Below are positions 36,485 to 44,672 of a stretch of DNA of 64,000 nucleotides, in pieces. The stretch covers positions 124,001-188,000 of the forward strand of contig NZ_JBHLUA010000003.1 of NCBI RefSeq assembly GCF_042433895.1. The letters run 5' to 3'. The DNA is from Mesonia maritima. Lineage in GTDB: Bacteria > Bacteroidota > Bacteroidia > Flavobacteriales > Flavobacteriaceae. Each line of letters begins with the position of its first letter. Position 1 is the stretch's first letter. The notes under the pieces are model-generated. The model saw only the letters and a program-made list of their open reading frames with translations, had not been told where the DNA came from and made no database searches. Both the position numbers and the translations under genes were made by a program.

Positions 36485-36880
36485 ATGAAAAAATACAGCA
36501 TAGAAAAATCTGAAGAAGATTGGAAAGCCGAACTTTCTGAAGAACAATATAGAATTTTACGAAAAAAAGGAACTGAAGCTCCACATACCGGAAAATATAA
36601 TATGCATTTTGAAGATGGAAAATATTATTGTGCCGGTTGCGGAAATAAACTTTTTGAAAGCGAAGCAAAATTTAAGAGCAATTGCGGTTGGCCAAGTTTC
36701 GATAAAGCCTTAGAAGGAAGTATTGAATATAAAAAAGATACAACCTTTGGAATGATTAGAACTGAAATTTTATGTGCAAATTGTGGAGGACATATTGGGC
36801 ATGTTTTTAATGATGGTCCTACCGAAACCGGTGAGCGTTTTTGCGTAAATTCTGCCAGTATAAATTTTGATAACCACTAA
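36485..36880 (+). CDS. msrB: Peptide-methionine (R)-S-oxide reductase MsrB, cytosolic form
   Basis: A 131-residue MsrB without a signal peptide. It has zinc CxxC pairs CAGC and CANC, the substrate loop SNCGWPSFDKA, and a catalytic Cys in ERFCVNSASINF. It is about half identical to the preceding lipoprotein MsrB and most likely arose by tandem duplication. The resolving-Cys arrangement differs slightly, with an extra Cys in the SNCGWP loop. Confidence 0.92.
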   Translation: MKKYSIEKSEEDWKAELSEEQYRILRKKGTEAPHTGKYNMHFEDGKYYCAGCGNKLFESEAKFKSNCGWPSFDKALEGSIEYKKDTTFGMIRTEILCANCGGHIGHVFNDGPTETGERFCVNSASINFDNH

Positions 36881-36893
36881 TAACTATATAATT

Positions 36894-37442
36894 ATGAAAA
36901 AACTGTTTTTATTTTGTATTTCTGTCTTGGTACTTTCTGCTTGTGAAGGTGATCGCGGTCCACAAGGTCCTCCGGGATTCGATGGTCAAGATGGTTTAAT
37001 TGGAACCACACAAGAATATACTAATGTGAACTTAAATTATAATGGGCAAACAGGAACTTATGGAACTTTTTTAAATTTACCATTCGAAATTTTAAATTCT
37101 GATGCTGTGTTGGTTTATAGACTTGAAAATAGAGATAATGATGGAAATCCTATTTGGACTCAATTACCACACAATTTCTTTTTAAATGATGGAAACATTA
37201 TTCAATATGTATTTAATCATACCTTTTATGATGTTCAAATAATTATTGATGCGAATTTTGATCCTGGACAATTTACAGATCAAGAATATAATCTTTATAC
37301 CAGAAATCAATCTTTTAGAGCCGTAATCGTACCATCAGATTTTGCGAATGATCCTACCAATAATATTGAAACCTTTGAAGCGTTACAACAATCAATTCAA
37401 AAGCAAGGTTTTCAGTTAAAAACAATTTCCATAGAGAAATAA
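36894..37442 (+). CDS. Lipoprotein with collagen-like Gly-x-y segment
   Basis: A 182-residue predicted lipoprotein (signal ending in VLSAC) whose mature start is a short collagen-like run of Gly-x-y triplets (GDRGPQGPPGFDGQDG). The rest is beta-rich and ends in a Lys/Glu tail. Function is unknown. ATG 36894 is chosen over 36867, because only the former gives a clean signal peptide. It follows the msrB pair by 13 bases and may be co-transcribed; a terminator follows. Confidence 0.75.
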   Translation: MKKLFLFCISVLVLSACEGDRGPQGPPGFDGQDGLIGTTQEYTNVNLNYNGQTGTYGTFLNLPFEILNSDAVLVYRLENRDNDGNPIWTQLPHNFFLNDGNIIQYVFNHTFYDVQIIIDANFDPGQFTDQEYNLYTRNQSFRAVIVPSDFANDPTNNIETFEALQQSIQKQGFQLKTISIEK

Positions 37443-37474
37443 AAATAAGTACTAACATTCTCGTACTATTAAAA

Positions 37475-37503
37475 AATCCCTATAACTTTTCGTTATGGGG
37501 ATT
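37475..37503 (+). terminator. Terminator after the collagen-like lipoprotein gene
   Basis: A 12-bp stem AATCCCTATAAC / GTTATGGGGATT with one G-T pair and a 5-base loop, followed by ATTGTTT. Confidence 0.7.
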
Positions 37504-37549
37504 ATTGTTTAAATTCGCAATTCTTAATTCAGCTTAAAAAATTACAGAT

Positions 37550-38941
37550 ATGAGTAAATATGATATAATCGTTTTAGGTAGTGGCCCCGGAGGTTACGTA
37601 ACCGCAATTAGAGCTTCACAATTAGGCTTTAAAACCGCAGTAATTGAAAAAGAAAGTTTAGGTGGCGTTTGCTTAAATTGGGGTTGTATTCCAACAAAAG
37701 CATTACTAAAAAGTGCAGAGGTTTTTGATTACCTAAATCATGCTGAAGATTACGGACTTAAAGTTGAAAAAGCAGATAAAGATTTTGATGCTGTTGTAAA
37801 ACGTAGCCGAGATGTAGCTGAAGGAATGAGCAAAGGTGTTCAGTTCTTGATGAAGAAAAATAAAATTGATGTTATAAACGGCTTCGGAAAATTAAAATCC
37901 GGTAAAAAAGTTAGCGTTGAAGACAAAGACGGAAATAAAAAAGATTACGAAGCAGACCATATAATTGTTGCTACGGGAGCGCGTTCTCGCGAATTACCAA
38001 ACTTAAAACAAGACGGTGAAAAAGTAATTGGTTACCGTGAAGCGATGACGCTTAAAAAGCAACCTAAAAAAATGATTGTGGTTGGTTCTGGAGCTATTGG
38101 AGTAGAATTTGCACATTTCTATAACGCAATGGGCACTGAAGTTACCGTAGTAGAATATTTACCGAATTTGGTTCCGCTAGAAGATCAAGATGTTTCAAAA
38201 CAATTTGAAAAATCATTTAAAAAAGCGGGTATAAAAGTAATGACCAACGCTTCAGTAGAAAGTGTAGATACTTCAGGAAAAACTGTGAAAGCAAAAGTTA
38301 AAACTAAAAAAGGTGAAGAAACGCTCGAAGCTGATGTAGTTCTTTCTGCCGTTGGAATTAAAACCAATATCGAAAAAATTGGATTAGAAGATTTAGGTAT
38401 TAAAACCGATAAAGATAAAATTGTTGTAAACGAATGGTACCAAACTAACGTTCCTGGAGTTTATGCAATTGGCGATGTTGTTGCCGGTCCTGCTTTAGCA
38501 CACGTTGCTTCTGCCGAAGGAATTCTTTGTGTTGAAAAAATTAAAGGAATGAAGGTTGAAGCGCTTGATTACGGAAATATTCCGGGTTGTACGTATGCGA
38601 CACCAGAGATCGCAAGTGTGGGAATGACAGAAAAGCAAGCAAAAGAAGCTGGTTATGAATTAAAGATTGGAAAATTCCCTTTTTCAGCTTCTGGAAAAGC
38701 GAGTGCTGCAGGGAAAAAAGAAGGTTTTGTAAAAGTTATTTATGATGCAAAATACGGTGAATGGTTAGGTTGCCATATGATTGGCGCCGGCGTAACCGAC
38801 ATGATTGCTGAAGCTGTTGTAGCTAGAAAACTGGAAACTACAGGACACGAAATTTTAAAAGCGGTTCACCCTCACCCAACCATGAGTGAAGCAGTGATGG
38901 AAGCTACAGCTGCTGCTTATGATGAAGTAATTCATATTTAA
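37550..38941 (+). CDS. lpdA: Dihydrolipoyl dehydrogenase
   Basis: The 463-residue E3 flavoprotein of 2-oxoacid dehydrogenase complexes, which re-oxidises dihydrolipoamide with NAD. FAD loop GSGPGGY (residues ~10-16), redox-active disulfide GGVCLNWGCIP (Cys at about 42 and 47), NAD loop GSGAIGVEF, GDVVAGPALAHVA, and the C-terminal HPHPTMSEA with the active-site His-Glu pair. Full family length. E1/E2 genes are not adjacent; bidirectional terminator downstream. Confidence 0.95.
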   Translation: MSKYDIIVLGSGPGGYVTAIRASQLGFKTAVIEKESLGGVCLNWGCIPTKALLKSAEVFDYLNHAEDYGLKVEKADKDFDAVVKRSRDVAEGMSKGVQFLMKKNKIDVINGFGKLKSGKKVSVEDKDGNKKDYEADHIIVATGARSRELPNLKQDGEKVIGYREAMTLKKQPKKMIVVGSGAIGVEFAHFYNAMGTEVTVVEYLPNLVPLEDQDVSKQFEKSFKKAGIKVMTNASVESVDTSGKTVKAKVKTKKGEETLEADVVLSAVGIKTNIEKIGLEDLGIKTDKDKIVVNEWYQTNVPGVYAIGDVVAGPALAHVASAEGILCVEKIKGMKVEALDYGNIPGCTYATPEIASVGMTEKQAKEAGYELKIGKFPFSASGKASAAGKKEGFVKVIYDAKYGEWLGCHMIGAGVTDMIAEAVVARKLETTGHEILKAVHPHPTMSEAVMEATAAAYDEVIHI

Positions 38942-38960
38942 AAATAAAATTTTATTCATA

Positions 38961-38993
38961 AAAAAAGTCCCAACTAAGAATTGGGACTTTTTT
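38961..38993. terminator. Bidirectional terminator between lpdA and the frameshifted gene
   Basis: A perfect 13-bp stem (six A, GTCCCAA and its complement) with a 7-base loop between convergent genes. Confidence 0.88.
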
Positions 38994-39018
38994 ATTTTCA
39001 GCTGAGATAGCTTATAAA

Positions 39019-40177
39019 TTAATCTTCTTCATTTACTGTTTGAAAGGTGGATAATTCAAATACCATATATTCCATAATTCTGTCTACGTCAGAAAAACCA
39101 CTTTCTTCATTTTCAGTATGGAAAGAAGAATAAAACACCCCTCCATTTCCTACTAAATAGGTGAAAGCTAAATCTTTATTATTAATTACGTTAGTTGTTC
39201 CGTCAAAATATTCTACACTTCCATTTAACCACGGAATAACATTTGCGTTATCATAGGTTTCTACAACTTGCCAACTGCCAAGAAATTCATCTATTGTTAC
39301 TACTCCATTTACACCGATTCCGAAATTTGTATCTAACCAATTGCTTAAACTGCTATTCAGAATTGTAGCATCTGTGCTTAAAGAAACTCCGCTTTTGTAG
39401 GGATTTGCATAGATTATATAATTGGTATTATCTAATGAATTAATTTGCTCTAAAAACGGAAATGCCCAATCGGTTACGTATAAAATTCCGCCGTTATTTA
39501 CATAATCATAAAGATTTGAATTTTCAAAAGCTTGCGAAGTATCTAAACCACAATTGAAAAATAATATGTCATATTCAGCTAATAGAGCGGGATCATTTAA
39601 TAATTCAGGAAAAGTAAAATTAACGTTGGCATCTAAACTTAATGTGTTGTTATTACTTCGTCCTTGATATTGAGAACGATGAACGTGTTCTGCATTATTT
39701 TTTTCTGGTCTACTTCCAAAACCGCCATCAATAATATCAAATAAAGGATCGTTTGTGATGGGGTTTACTAAACCAATATCATATAAAACGTGTTAGTCCA
39801 GTGACCACAACAATTTTGGGAAAGGTTTGAATATCAATATCTCCTATATCAATAGAATTTACGCTGTTGCTTTCATTTATAACCACTGTTTCTTCACTAG
39901 AAAAATGACCTTTTTCCAACAATACTTTATATTCTCCTTCTTGTAATTGACTAAAGGAAAATTCCCCTGTTTCATTCGTTAAGGTGTTTGCTAATTCAGC
40001 ATTACTGGAAAATAAATGAACATTTGCTTGCGCAATGGGATCTACAGAATTGGGTGCTAAAAATTTTCCCTTTATAGAATATTTCCCAATTTGAGTTGCT
40101 TCTTCTGTTTTATCATCATCGGAACAAGATGAAAAAGTAATTAGGATAATAAACAATAGTAAAAGTTTAGATTTCAT
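39019..40177 (-). pseudogene. Frameshifted lipoprotein: carboxypeptidase-regulatory-like plus ThuA/GATase-like domain
   Basis: The reading frame starts at ATG 40177 with a lipoprotein signal (LITFSSC) and a carboxypeptidase-regulatory-like beta domain (YSIKGKFLAPN...GEFSFSQLQEGEYKVLLE). It then stops at 39779. From 39792 down to the TAA at 39019 another frame stays open for about 257 codons with coding character (LLNDPALLAEYDILFFNCGL, YVNNGGILYVTDWAFPFLEQI), resembling class I glutamine-amidotransferase-like or ThuA-like domains. Removing one base of the four-T run (minus strand, 39785-39788) joins the frames into a 385-residue protein. It may be a real inactivation or a sequencing error. Confidence 0.75.
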
Positions 40178-40278
40178 AACGTTTGGTTTTAAAATAAGTA
40201 GTTTTTTTCTTGAAAAATAAAACTATTCGGTTGTTTTAAATTAAAACACTTAACTATTATTTTTTCCTACTATCATGA

Positions 40279-40308
40279 AAAAATCCCGAATTTTAAATCG
40301 GGATTTTT
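40279..40308 (-). terminator. Terminator after the lipoprotein gene at 40334
   Basis: A perfect 11-bp stem AAAAATCCCGA / TCGGGATTTTT with an 8-base loop, downstream of the minus-strand gene. Confidence 0.8.
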
Positions 40309-40333
40309 CTACTACTATTTAATTGTCGATCGC

Positions 40334-40888
40334 TTACAGGGAAGGGTTTATTTTAGCGTCGAATTCCATATCTAATCGAACTTCTAGATTATTAGCATCT
40401 TGAGTACTTTCAAATTTAACGACTAATTTTAAGCTTTCTGATTTTGCATAGTTATCTAAGTAATCGTCGGTTGTAGAAAGTTCTATCATTGTTTTTCCGG
40501 TAGGAACTTCATCTAAATGTGCGATTTCTTTATACTCTAATTCATCGGTTCGCACTCCTAGAGTTACAGAGTTTACAAAATCGAAATTTTCTTGATCGTC
40601 GGCACTTACCAATGTAATATCAAGATCATCTAATTGAATTTCTTCAACTTGATTAATTGTTTCATCGGTTCCGGTTTCATTTTCAAGTGCTTGACGCAAA
40701 TCTATGTCGGTTTCAACAGGAACTTCAAAAATATTTATAGGTAGATAATCGATCGTTGCTGTTTCACTAACCGGAATATCGTCGATTGTGCGAATTCTAT
40801 CTACAACGTCTTCTGCGTCATCATCATTACAAGATCCTAAAAGCAGTCCTAAAAATAATACAGGTAATAAAAAAATTCTTTTATTCAT
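40334..40888 (-). CDS. Hypothetical acidic lipoprotein
   Basis: A 184-residue predicted lipoprotein I do not recognise. The signal is MNKRIFLLPVLFLGLLLGSC, followed by CNDDDAEDVVD; the mature part is strongly acidic and beta-rich (EIQLDDLDITLVSADDQENFDFVNSVTLGV), resembling a secreted jelly-roll or Ig-like domain. ATG 40888 is chosen over the ATG two codons upstream, since it gives the usual MNKR start. It is monocistronic, with its own terminator. Confidence 0.7.
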   Translation of the reverse strand: MNKRIFLLPVLFLGLLLGSCNDDDAEDVVDRIRTIDDIPVSETATIDYLPINIFEVPVETDIDLRQALENETGTDETINQVEEIQLDDLDITLVSADDQENFDFVNSVTLGVRTDELEYKEIAHLDEVPTGKTMIELSTTDDYLDNYAKSESLKLVVKFESTQDANNLEVRLDMEFDAKINPSL

Positions 40889-40997
40889 AATCATAGTTTT
40901 TTTGTTTGCTCCAAAGCAATAAAAATTATGATGGACAATCTCTCAACTTCTCGTTAAAAATTCATAAGAAAACTTTAATATTGATATTGCTAGTCAA

Positions 40998-41720
40998 TTA
41001 TTGCGGTCTTAAATCTTGATACCAGAATTTATTATCCCAATTTTGTTCTTTTTCATCTTTAAAACAATCGTCTCCTTCAGATGGATTATAGTCTTTTAAA
41101 ACTTTTTCTCCTACGCGAAAGGAAAGAGGTTTTTTGAATAATGGACCGTCAAAAACAAATGTATGGAACTCCCCGTTTTCTCCACACCAATCAATATTTT
41201 CTGGTAAATCATTTAAAAAACTATGGTCAATAATTCTTCCGCAGAATGATTTATCTAATAATTTTGCATTTACACAAACCACTATCGCTTTATAACCTAA
41301 CTCAATAAATTTACTAATAAGTTTCTTCGTATCTTTTTTCCATAGTGGAAAGACAGGTGTTAACTGTAGTTTTTCTAATTGTTGTTGACGATATTCTTTG
41401 AGATCTTCTAGAAAAATATCACCAAAAACTGAATGTGTAAATCCTTGCTCTTGAAGTTTTTTACAATGATTCAGCATTACTTCATTATAGCTTTTTAAGG
41501 AAACATTTCCCCTTAGCGGAATTTGATGCAATGGAATTTGTAAAGAATCTGCTTGCTGCTGTAGTAGTTTAATTGGCAAGCCGTGCATAGAAACACGATT
41601 AAGATCTGTATTTACCGTGGTTACCAATTTTTCAATACCGATTTTTTTTTCATCCTGAAGTAAGTGAAGTGCTAACATTGCATCTTTACCACTACTCCAA
41701 TTTAAATAGGCTCTAATCAT
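40998..41720 (-). CDS. Diphthine--ammonia ligase-like ATP pyrophosphatase (Dph6/MJ0570 family)
   Basis: A 240-residue N-type ATP pyrophosphatase. It has a PP-loop variant NWSSGKDAM near residue 8 (the family usually has SGGKDS), VSMHGLP, VFGDIFLEDL, and the conserved WCGENGEFHTFVFDGP motif of the diphthine-ammonia ligase domain. Bacteria lack diphthamide on EF-2, so the bacterial substrate is unknown. Its start lies a few bases before the aroQ stop (41713-41715), so the two are translationally coupled. Confidence 0.85.
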   Translation of the reverse strand: MIRAYLNWSSGKDAMLALHLLQDEKKIGIEKLVTTVNTDLNRVSMHGLPIKLLQQQADSLQIPLHQIPLRGNVSLKSYNEVMLNHCKKLQEQGFTHSVFGDIFLEDLKEYRQQQLEKLQLTPVFPLWKKDTKKLISKFIELGYKAIVVCVNAKLLDKSFCGRIIDHSFLNDLPENIDWCGENGEFHTFVFDGPLFKKPLSFRVGEKVLKDYNPSEGDDCFKDEKEQNWDNKFWYQDLRPQ

Positions 41721-42144
41721 TTTTATCAAGTTCTAAAAAACTAAGAATAGCCAATTCGTAACTTTTTAAACCGAATCCAGTAATTACTCCTTTAGCATAA
41801 GGAGCAATATATGATTTATGACGAAATTCTTCGCGAGCATAAACATTTGAAATATGAACTTCTATAACCGGAATAGAAATTGCTTTTACCGCATCTGCAA
41901 TAGCTATGGAAGTATGTGTATATCCGGCAGCATTTAAAACAATCGCATGGAAATTAGTTGATGCTTCTTGAATTGATGTAATAATATCTCCTTCACTATT
42001 ACTTTGAACGTGAGAAAGTTCAACATCTTTTAACTTAAATTGTAACCGCGTAAAATAATCATTGAAGTTTTCGGTTCCATAATATTCTTTCTCGCGCTTT
42101 CCTAAAATATTTAAATTAGGACCGTTTATAATTAATATCTTCAT
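41713..42144 (-). CDS. aroQ: Type II 3-dehydroquinate dehydratase
   Basis: A 143-residue cytosolic enzyme that dehydrates 3-dehydroquinate to 3-dehydroshikimate in the shikimate pathway; type II forms dodecamers. It has the N-terminal IINGPNLNILGKRE (Asn and Arg of the active site), the flexible-lid KEYYG with catalytic Tyr, VQSNSEGDIITSI, LNAAGYTHTSIAIADAV, and EVHISNVYAREEFRHKS with catalytic His. Complete. Confidence 0.95.
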   Translation of the reverse strand: MKILIINGPNLNILGKREKEYYGTENFNDYFTRLQFKLKDVELSHVQSNSEGDIITSIQEASTNFHAIVLNAAGYTHTSIAIADAVKAISIPVIEVHISNVYAREEFRHKSYIAPYAKGVITGFGLKSYELAILSFLELDKND

Positions 42145-42170
42145 AGGCTAAAGATAGTATTTTCCGTAAA

Positions 42171-42199
42171 AAAAGCGAAGACTTTACATCTTCGCTTTT
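42171..42199 (-). terminator. Terminator after the barrel protein gene at 42226
   Basis: A perfect 11-bp stem AAAAGCGAAGA / TCTTCGCTTTT with a 7-base loop downstream of the minus-strand outer-membrane protein gene. Confidence 0.82.
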
Positions 42200-42225
42200 A
42201 ATTATATAAAAAGTATTTTCTCAGT

Positions 42226-42723
42226 CTAAAATTTATAAGCAAAGCCTACACCTATAGCACTAGCAGTAGCATCTTCCACACTAATACCTTTATAGAATGC
42301 AAAAATATCAAAATTAATAGTTTGGAATCCTGCTTTAGGCTGATAATAGAATCCTGAATCACTAACTTCATCATCAGTACTTAAAGCATATCCTAAGTCT
42401 AGCCCTCCAAAAATACTTTCGGTAAAACTATAACGGGCTGAAGCGGCAACGGGTATGTAGCTTAAATTTTCTGCCTCAACCGTACCTAATGGAGTATCAA
42501 TATCATCTCCTAAAAAAGTTGTATAACCAGTTGCAAGTCCTACATCAAAACCCTCTCCAACATTCCAATGATAACTCGCATCAACACCTAAATTTAATGT
42601 GGTAATGTCTTCAGCATCTCCCATTGGTAAACCAACGTGAGCACCTAACTTAAAACCCTCTTGAGCGTTTGCTCCAAAAATTCCCAATGCTGCAATTACA
42701 GCTGTTAGTAACATTTTTTTCAT
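42226..42723 (-). CDS. Small outer-membrane beta-barrel protein
   Basis: A 165-residue exported protein with a signal peptide (about 1-20, IFGANAQ) and eight or so amphipathic strands (FKLGAHVGLPM, FDVGLATGYTTF, IPVAASARYSF, IFGGLDLGYAL) ending in AIGVGFAYKF, a terminal aromatic typical of barrels. OmpX-like in size. Function is not predictable. A TATATTTG -7 box lies 34-41 bases before the ATG. Confidence 0.82.
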   Translation of the reverse strand: MKKMLLTAVIAALGIFGANAQEGFKLGAHVGLPMGDAEDITTLNLGVDASYHWNVGEGFDVGLATGYTTFLGDDIDTPLGTVEAENLSYIPVAASARYSFTESIFGGLDLGYALSTDDEVSDSGFYYQPKAGFQTINFDIFAFYKGISVEDATASAIGVGFAYKF

Positions 42724-42756
42724 AATAAATAGATTAAATATTTTGATTTGTTAAAA

Positions 42757-42764
42757 CAAATATA
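42757..42764 (-). promoter_or_regulatory. TAnnTTTG -7 box of the barrel protein gene at 42226
   Basis: Read on the minus strand, TATATTTG is an exact -7 match about 34 bases upstream of the ATG. Confidence 0.55.
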
Positions 42765-42866
42765 AAATTTATTTTGAATATTAAATAAAAAGAGAAAATT
42801 ATTTTTAAATGAATCCGTTAGGTGTGTTTAATCATAAAGTTCAGAATATCTATATTTATTCAAATG

Positions 42867-42899
42867 AAAAAGCTGAATTCAAGTTGAATTCAGCTTTTT
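42867..42899 (-). terminator. Terminator after the porin-family gene at 42924
   Basis: A near-perfect inverted repeat of 16 bases per arm (AAAAAGCTGAATTCAA) around a single G; the folded loop would be about five bases. It ends in a T run on the minus strand. Confidence 0.82.
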
Positions 42900-42923
42900 C
42901 AAAACTTGGTTATTATAGTTTGT

Positions 42924-43550
42924 TTAAAACATAAAACCTATTCCTGCTTGAAATACAGAATTATGAATGTCTGGATCTCCAAATAAATCTGATTCTTTAA
43001 AAACCTTTGTAAATCCGTAGTTGTATCTTGCTTGTATAAAGAATCCGTTATCAAATTTATATTCGACTCCTGTGGCTAAACTGAAATCGATATCTTCAGC
43101 TAAATCAGTATCGGTATCACCAGAATCGTCTAGCGGAGCGTTGTCTATTTCTTCATTAATTAAAAATCCGATTTGTGGTCCTGCCTGAATATTAAAACCA
43201 TCAAATAAATAAATTTTAGCTAATACCGGAATTTGAATATAGTCTAACTGTGCTTCAATATTGTCGTCATTATCTAAAAAGTTTTCTTGATCTCTTTGCT
43301 CGATATCAAAACCTTGACCAGAATATAAAACCTCTGGTTGAATAGAAAATCGTTCTGTAATTGGTAATTCAGCTACAAAACCAGCATTAAAACTTGTTCT
43401 AGATTTTGTGTCGCCAATATCATCACCTGTAAGATTAGAAAAATTAATTCCTCCTTTTACTCCTACTTGAACTAAATCTGAATCGGCTTGAGCATTTGCA
43501 CTTCCTAATCCTAAAACTGCTAATGCAGCTGTTAACATTAATTTTTTCAT
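42924..43550 (-). CDS. Porin family / PorT-like outer-membrane beta-barrel protein
   Basis: A 208-residue exported barrel protein with signal MKKLMLTAALAVLGLGSANAQ and the outer_membrane_beta-barrel_2 pattern (VGVKGGINFSNLTGDD, SFNAGFVAELPITERFSIQPEVLYSGQGF, IQIPVLAKIYLFDGFNIQAGPQIGFL, ending in FQAGIGFMF). An acidic loop (SGDTDTDLAEDID) lies between strands. ATG 43550 gives the signal peptide; an upstream in-frame start would place extra residues before it. Confidence 0.88.
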   Translation of the reverse strand: MKKLMLTAALAVLGLGSANAQADSDLVQVGVKGGINFSNLTGDDIGDTKSRTSFNAGFVAELPITERFSIQPEVLYSGQGFDIEQRDQENFLDNDDNIEAQLDYIQIPVLAKIYLFDGFNIQAGPQIGFLINEEIDNAPLDDSGDTDTDLAEDIDFSLATGVEYKFDNGFFIQARYNYGFTKVFKESDLFGDPDIHNSVFQAGIGFMF

Positions 43551-43575
43551 TGCTTTTTGTTTTTTAAATTCTTGA

Positions 43576-43583
43576 CAAATGTA
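43576..43583 (-). promoter_or_regulatory. TAnnTTTG -7 box of the porin-family gene
   Basis: Minus-strand TACATTTG is an exact -7 match about 25 bases before ATG 43550. It confirms the downstream start, because the longer reading frame from 43610 would begin upstream of the transcript. Confidence 0.55.
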
Positions 43584-43658
43584 GAAGTGAGTTTGCAAAA
43601 TTATTCCCAAATAAAAATTAAATTTGACTTAAAGTGAAAAAGGCTTAAAACAACGAAT

Positions 43659-44576
43659 ATGAGTGGAAATAAATGGAGGCAACTGCTTAAAAATTACCAA
43701 CATTACCTTAAAATTGAACGAGGATTATCCAGCAATTCCATTCAAAATTACTCTTATGATATTGTTAAATTCATTAAATTTTTAGAGGAAAATGACTCTA
43801 ATGAAAAACCTGAAACTGTTTCAGAAGAAACACTCCAACAATTTATTTATGAAATCGCCAAAAAAAATACAAATGCGAGAACGCAAGCTCGATTAATTTC
43901 GGGTTTACGAAGCTTTTTTGATTATTTAATTTTTGAGGATTATAGAACCAATAATCCCTTAGAATTAATTGAAGCTCCTAAAATTGGAAGAAAATTACCT
44001 GACACTCTTTCTACGGAAGAAATTGATTTACTTATTAGAGAAATTGATTTAAGTACAGCTGAAGGTGAAAGAAATAAAGCTATTCTAGAAACACTCTATA
44101 GTTGTGGTTTACGTGTTTCAGAATTAATTACCCTACAACTTTCAGATTTATTTTTTGAAGAAGGTTTTATTCGGGTGAGCGGAAAAGGAAACAAACAGCG
44201 TTTTGTACCCATTAGCAATTATACAATAAAACTTATCAATATTTATATTTCTCAAATTCGTTCGCATTTAACCATTCAAAAAGGATTTGAAGACACTCTT
44301 TTTTTAAATAGAAGAGGTCGGCAACTTACGCGCGCAATGATTTTCACCATCATAAAACGATTAGCGAAAAAAGCGGAATTGGAGAAAAACATAAGTCCAC
44401 ATACGTTTCGCCATTCGTTCGCAACTCATTTGTTGGAAAACGGTGCCGATTTAAGATCAATTCAATTAATGCTAGGACACGAAAGTATTACCACCACCGA
44501 AATTTATATGCATACCGATCGATCTAAATTAAAAAAAGTAGTGCAAGAATTTCATCCACGGATGAAAAAAAATTGA
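43659..44576 (+). CDS. xerD: Site-specific tyrosine recombinase XerD
   Basis: A 305-residue tyrosine recombinase that resolves chromosome dimers at dif with XerC. It has an N-terminal SAM-like DNA-binding domain (residues ~10-95) and a catalytic domain with Arg152 (CGLRVSEL), His248 and Arg251 (HTFRHSFATH), His274 (LGHESI) and Tyr283 (EIYMHTD). A lysine on the beta-hairpin is in SGKGNKQR. It carries no integrase-type cargo or attachment site here, so it is the housekeeping recombinase and not phage-derived. Confidence 0.93.
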   Translation: MSGNKWRQLLKNYQHYLKIERGLSSNSIQNYSYDIVKFIKFLEENDSNEKPETVSEETLQQFIYEIAKKNTNARTQARLISGLRSFFDYLIFEDYRTNNPLELIEAPKIGRKLPDTLSTEEIDLLIREIDLSTAEGERNKAILETLYSCGLRVSELITLQLSDLFFEEGFIRVSGKGNKQRFVPISNYTIKLINIYISQIRSHLTIQKGFEDTLFLNRRGRQLTRAMIFTIIKRLAKKAELEKNISPHTFRHSFATHLLENGADLRSIQLMLGHESITTTEIYMHTDRSKLKKVVQEFHPRMKKN

Positions 44577-44672
44577 TATATGATAAGCTGAATATTAAAG
44601 TATTGCTAAAGTGATTGTAAACTTTTCTATCTCCCACTTCCCTATTTATATTAGTAAAAAAACTAGAACGCT

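Noticed and set aside
39779..39800. Programmed ribosomal frameshift in the broken lipoprotein gene
   Set aside because: The site is only a four-T run, without a classical slippery heptamer or a downstream structure that I can see, so mutation or sequence error is simpler.
42810..42935. A short plus-strand open frame between the two barrel protein genes
   Set aside because: It reads straight through a strong terminator inverted repeat, so coding is unlikely.
43659..44576. XerD considered as a phage or transposon integrase
   Set aside because: The catalytic set and length match housekeeping XerD; no attachment-site repeats, phage genes or direct repeats flank it.
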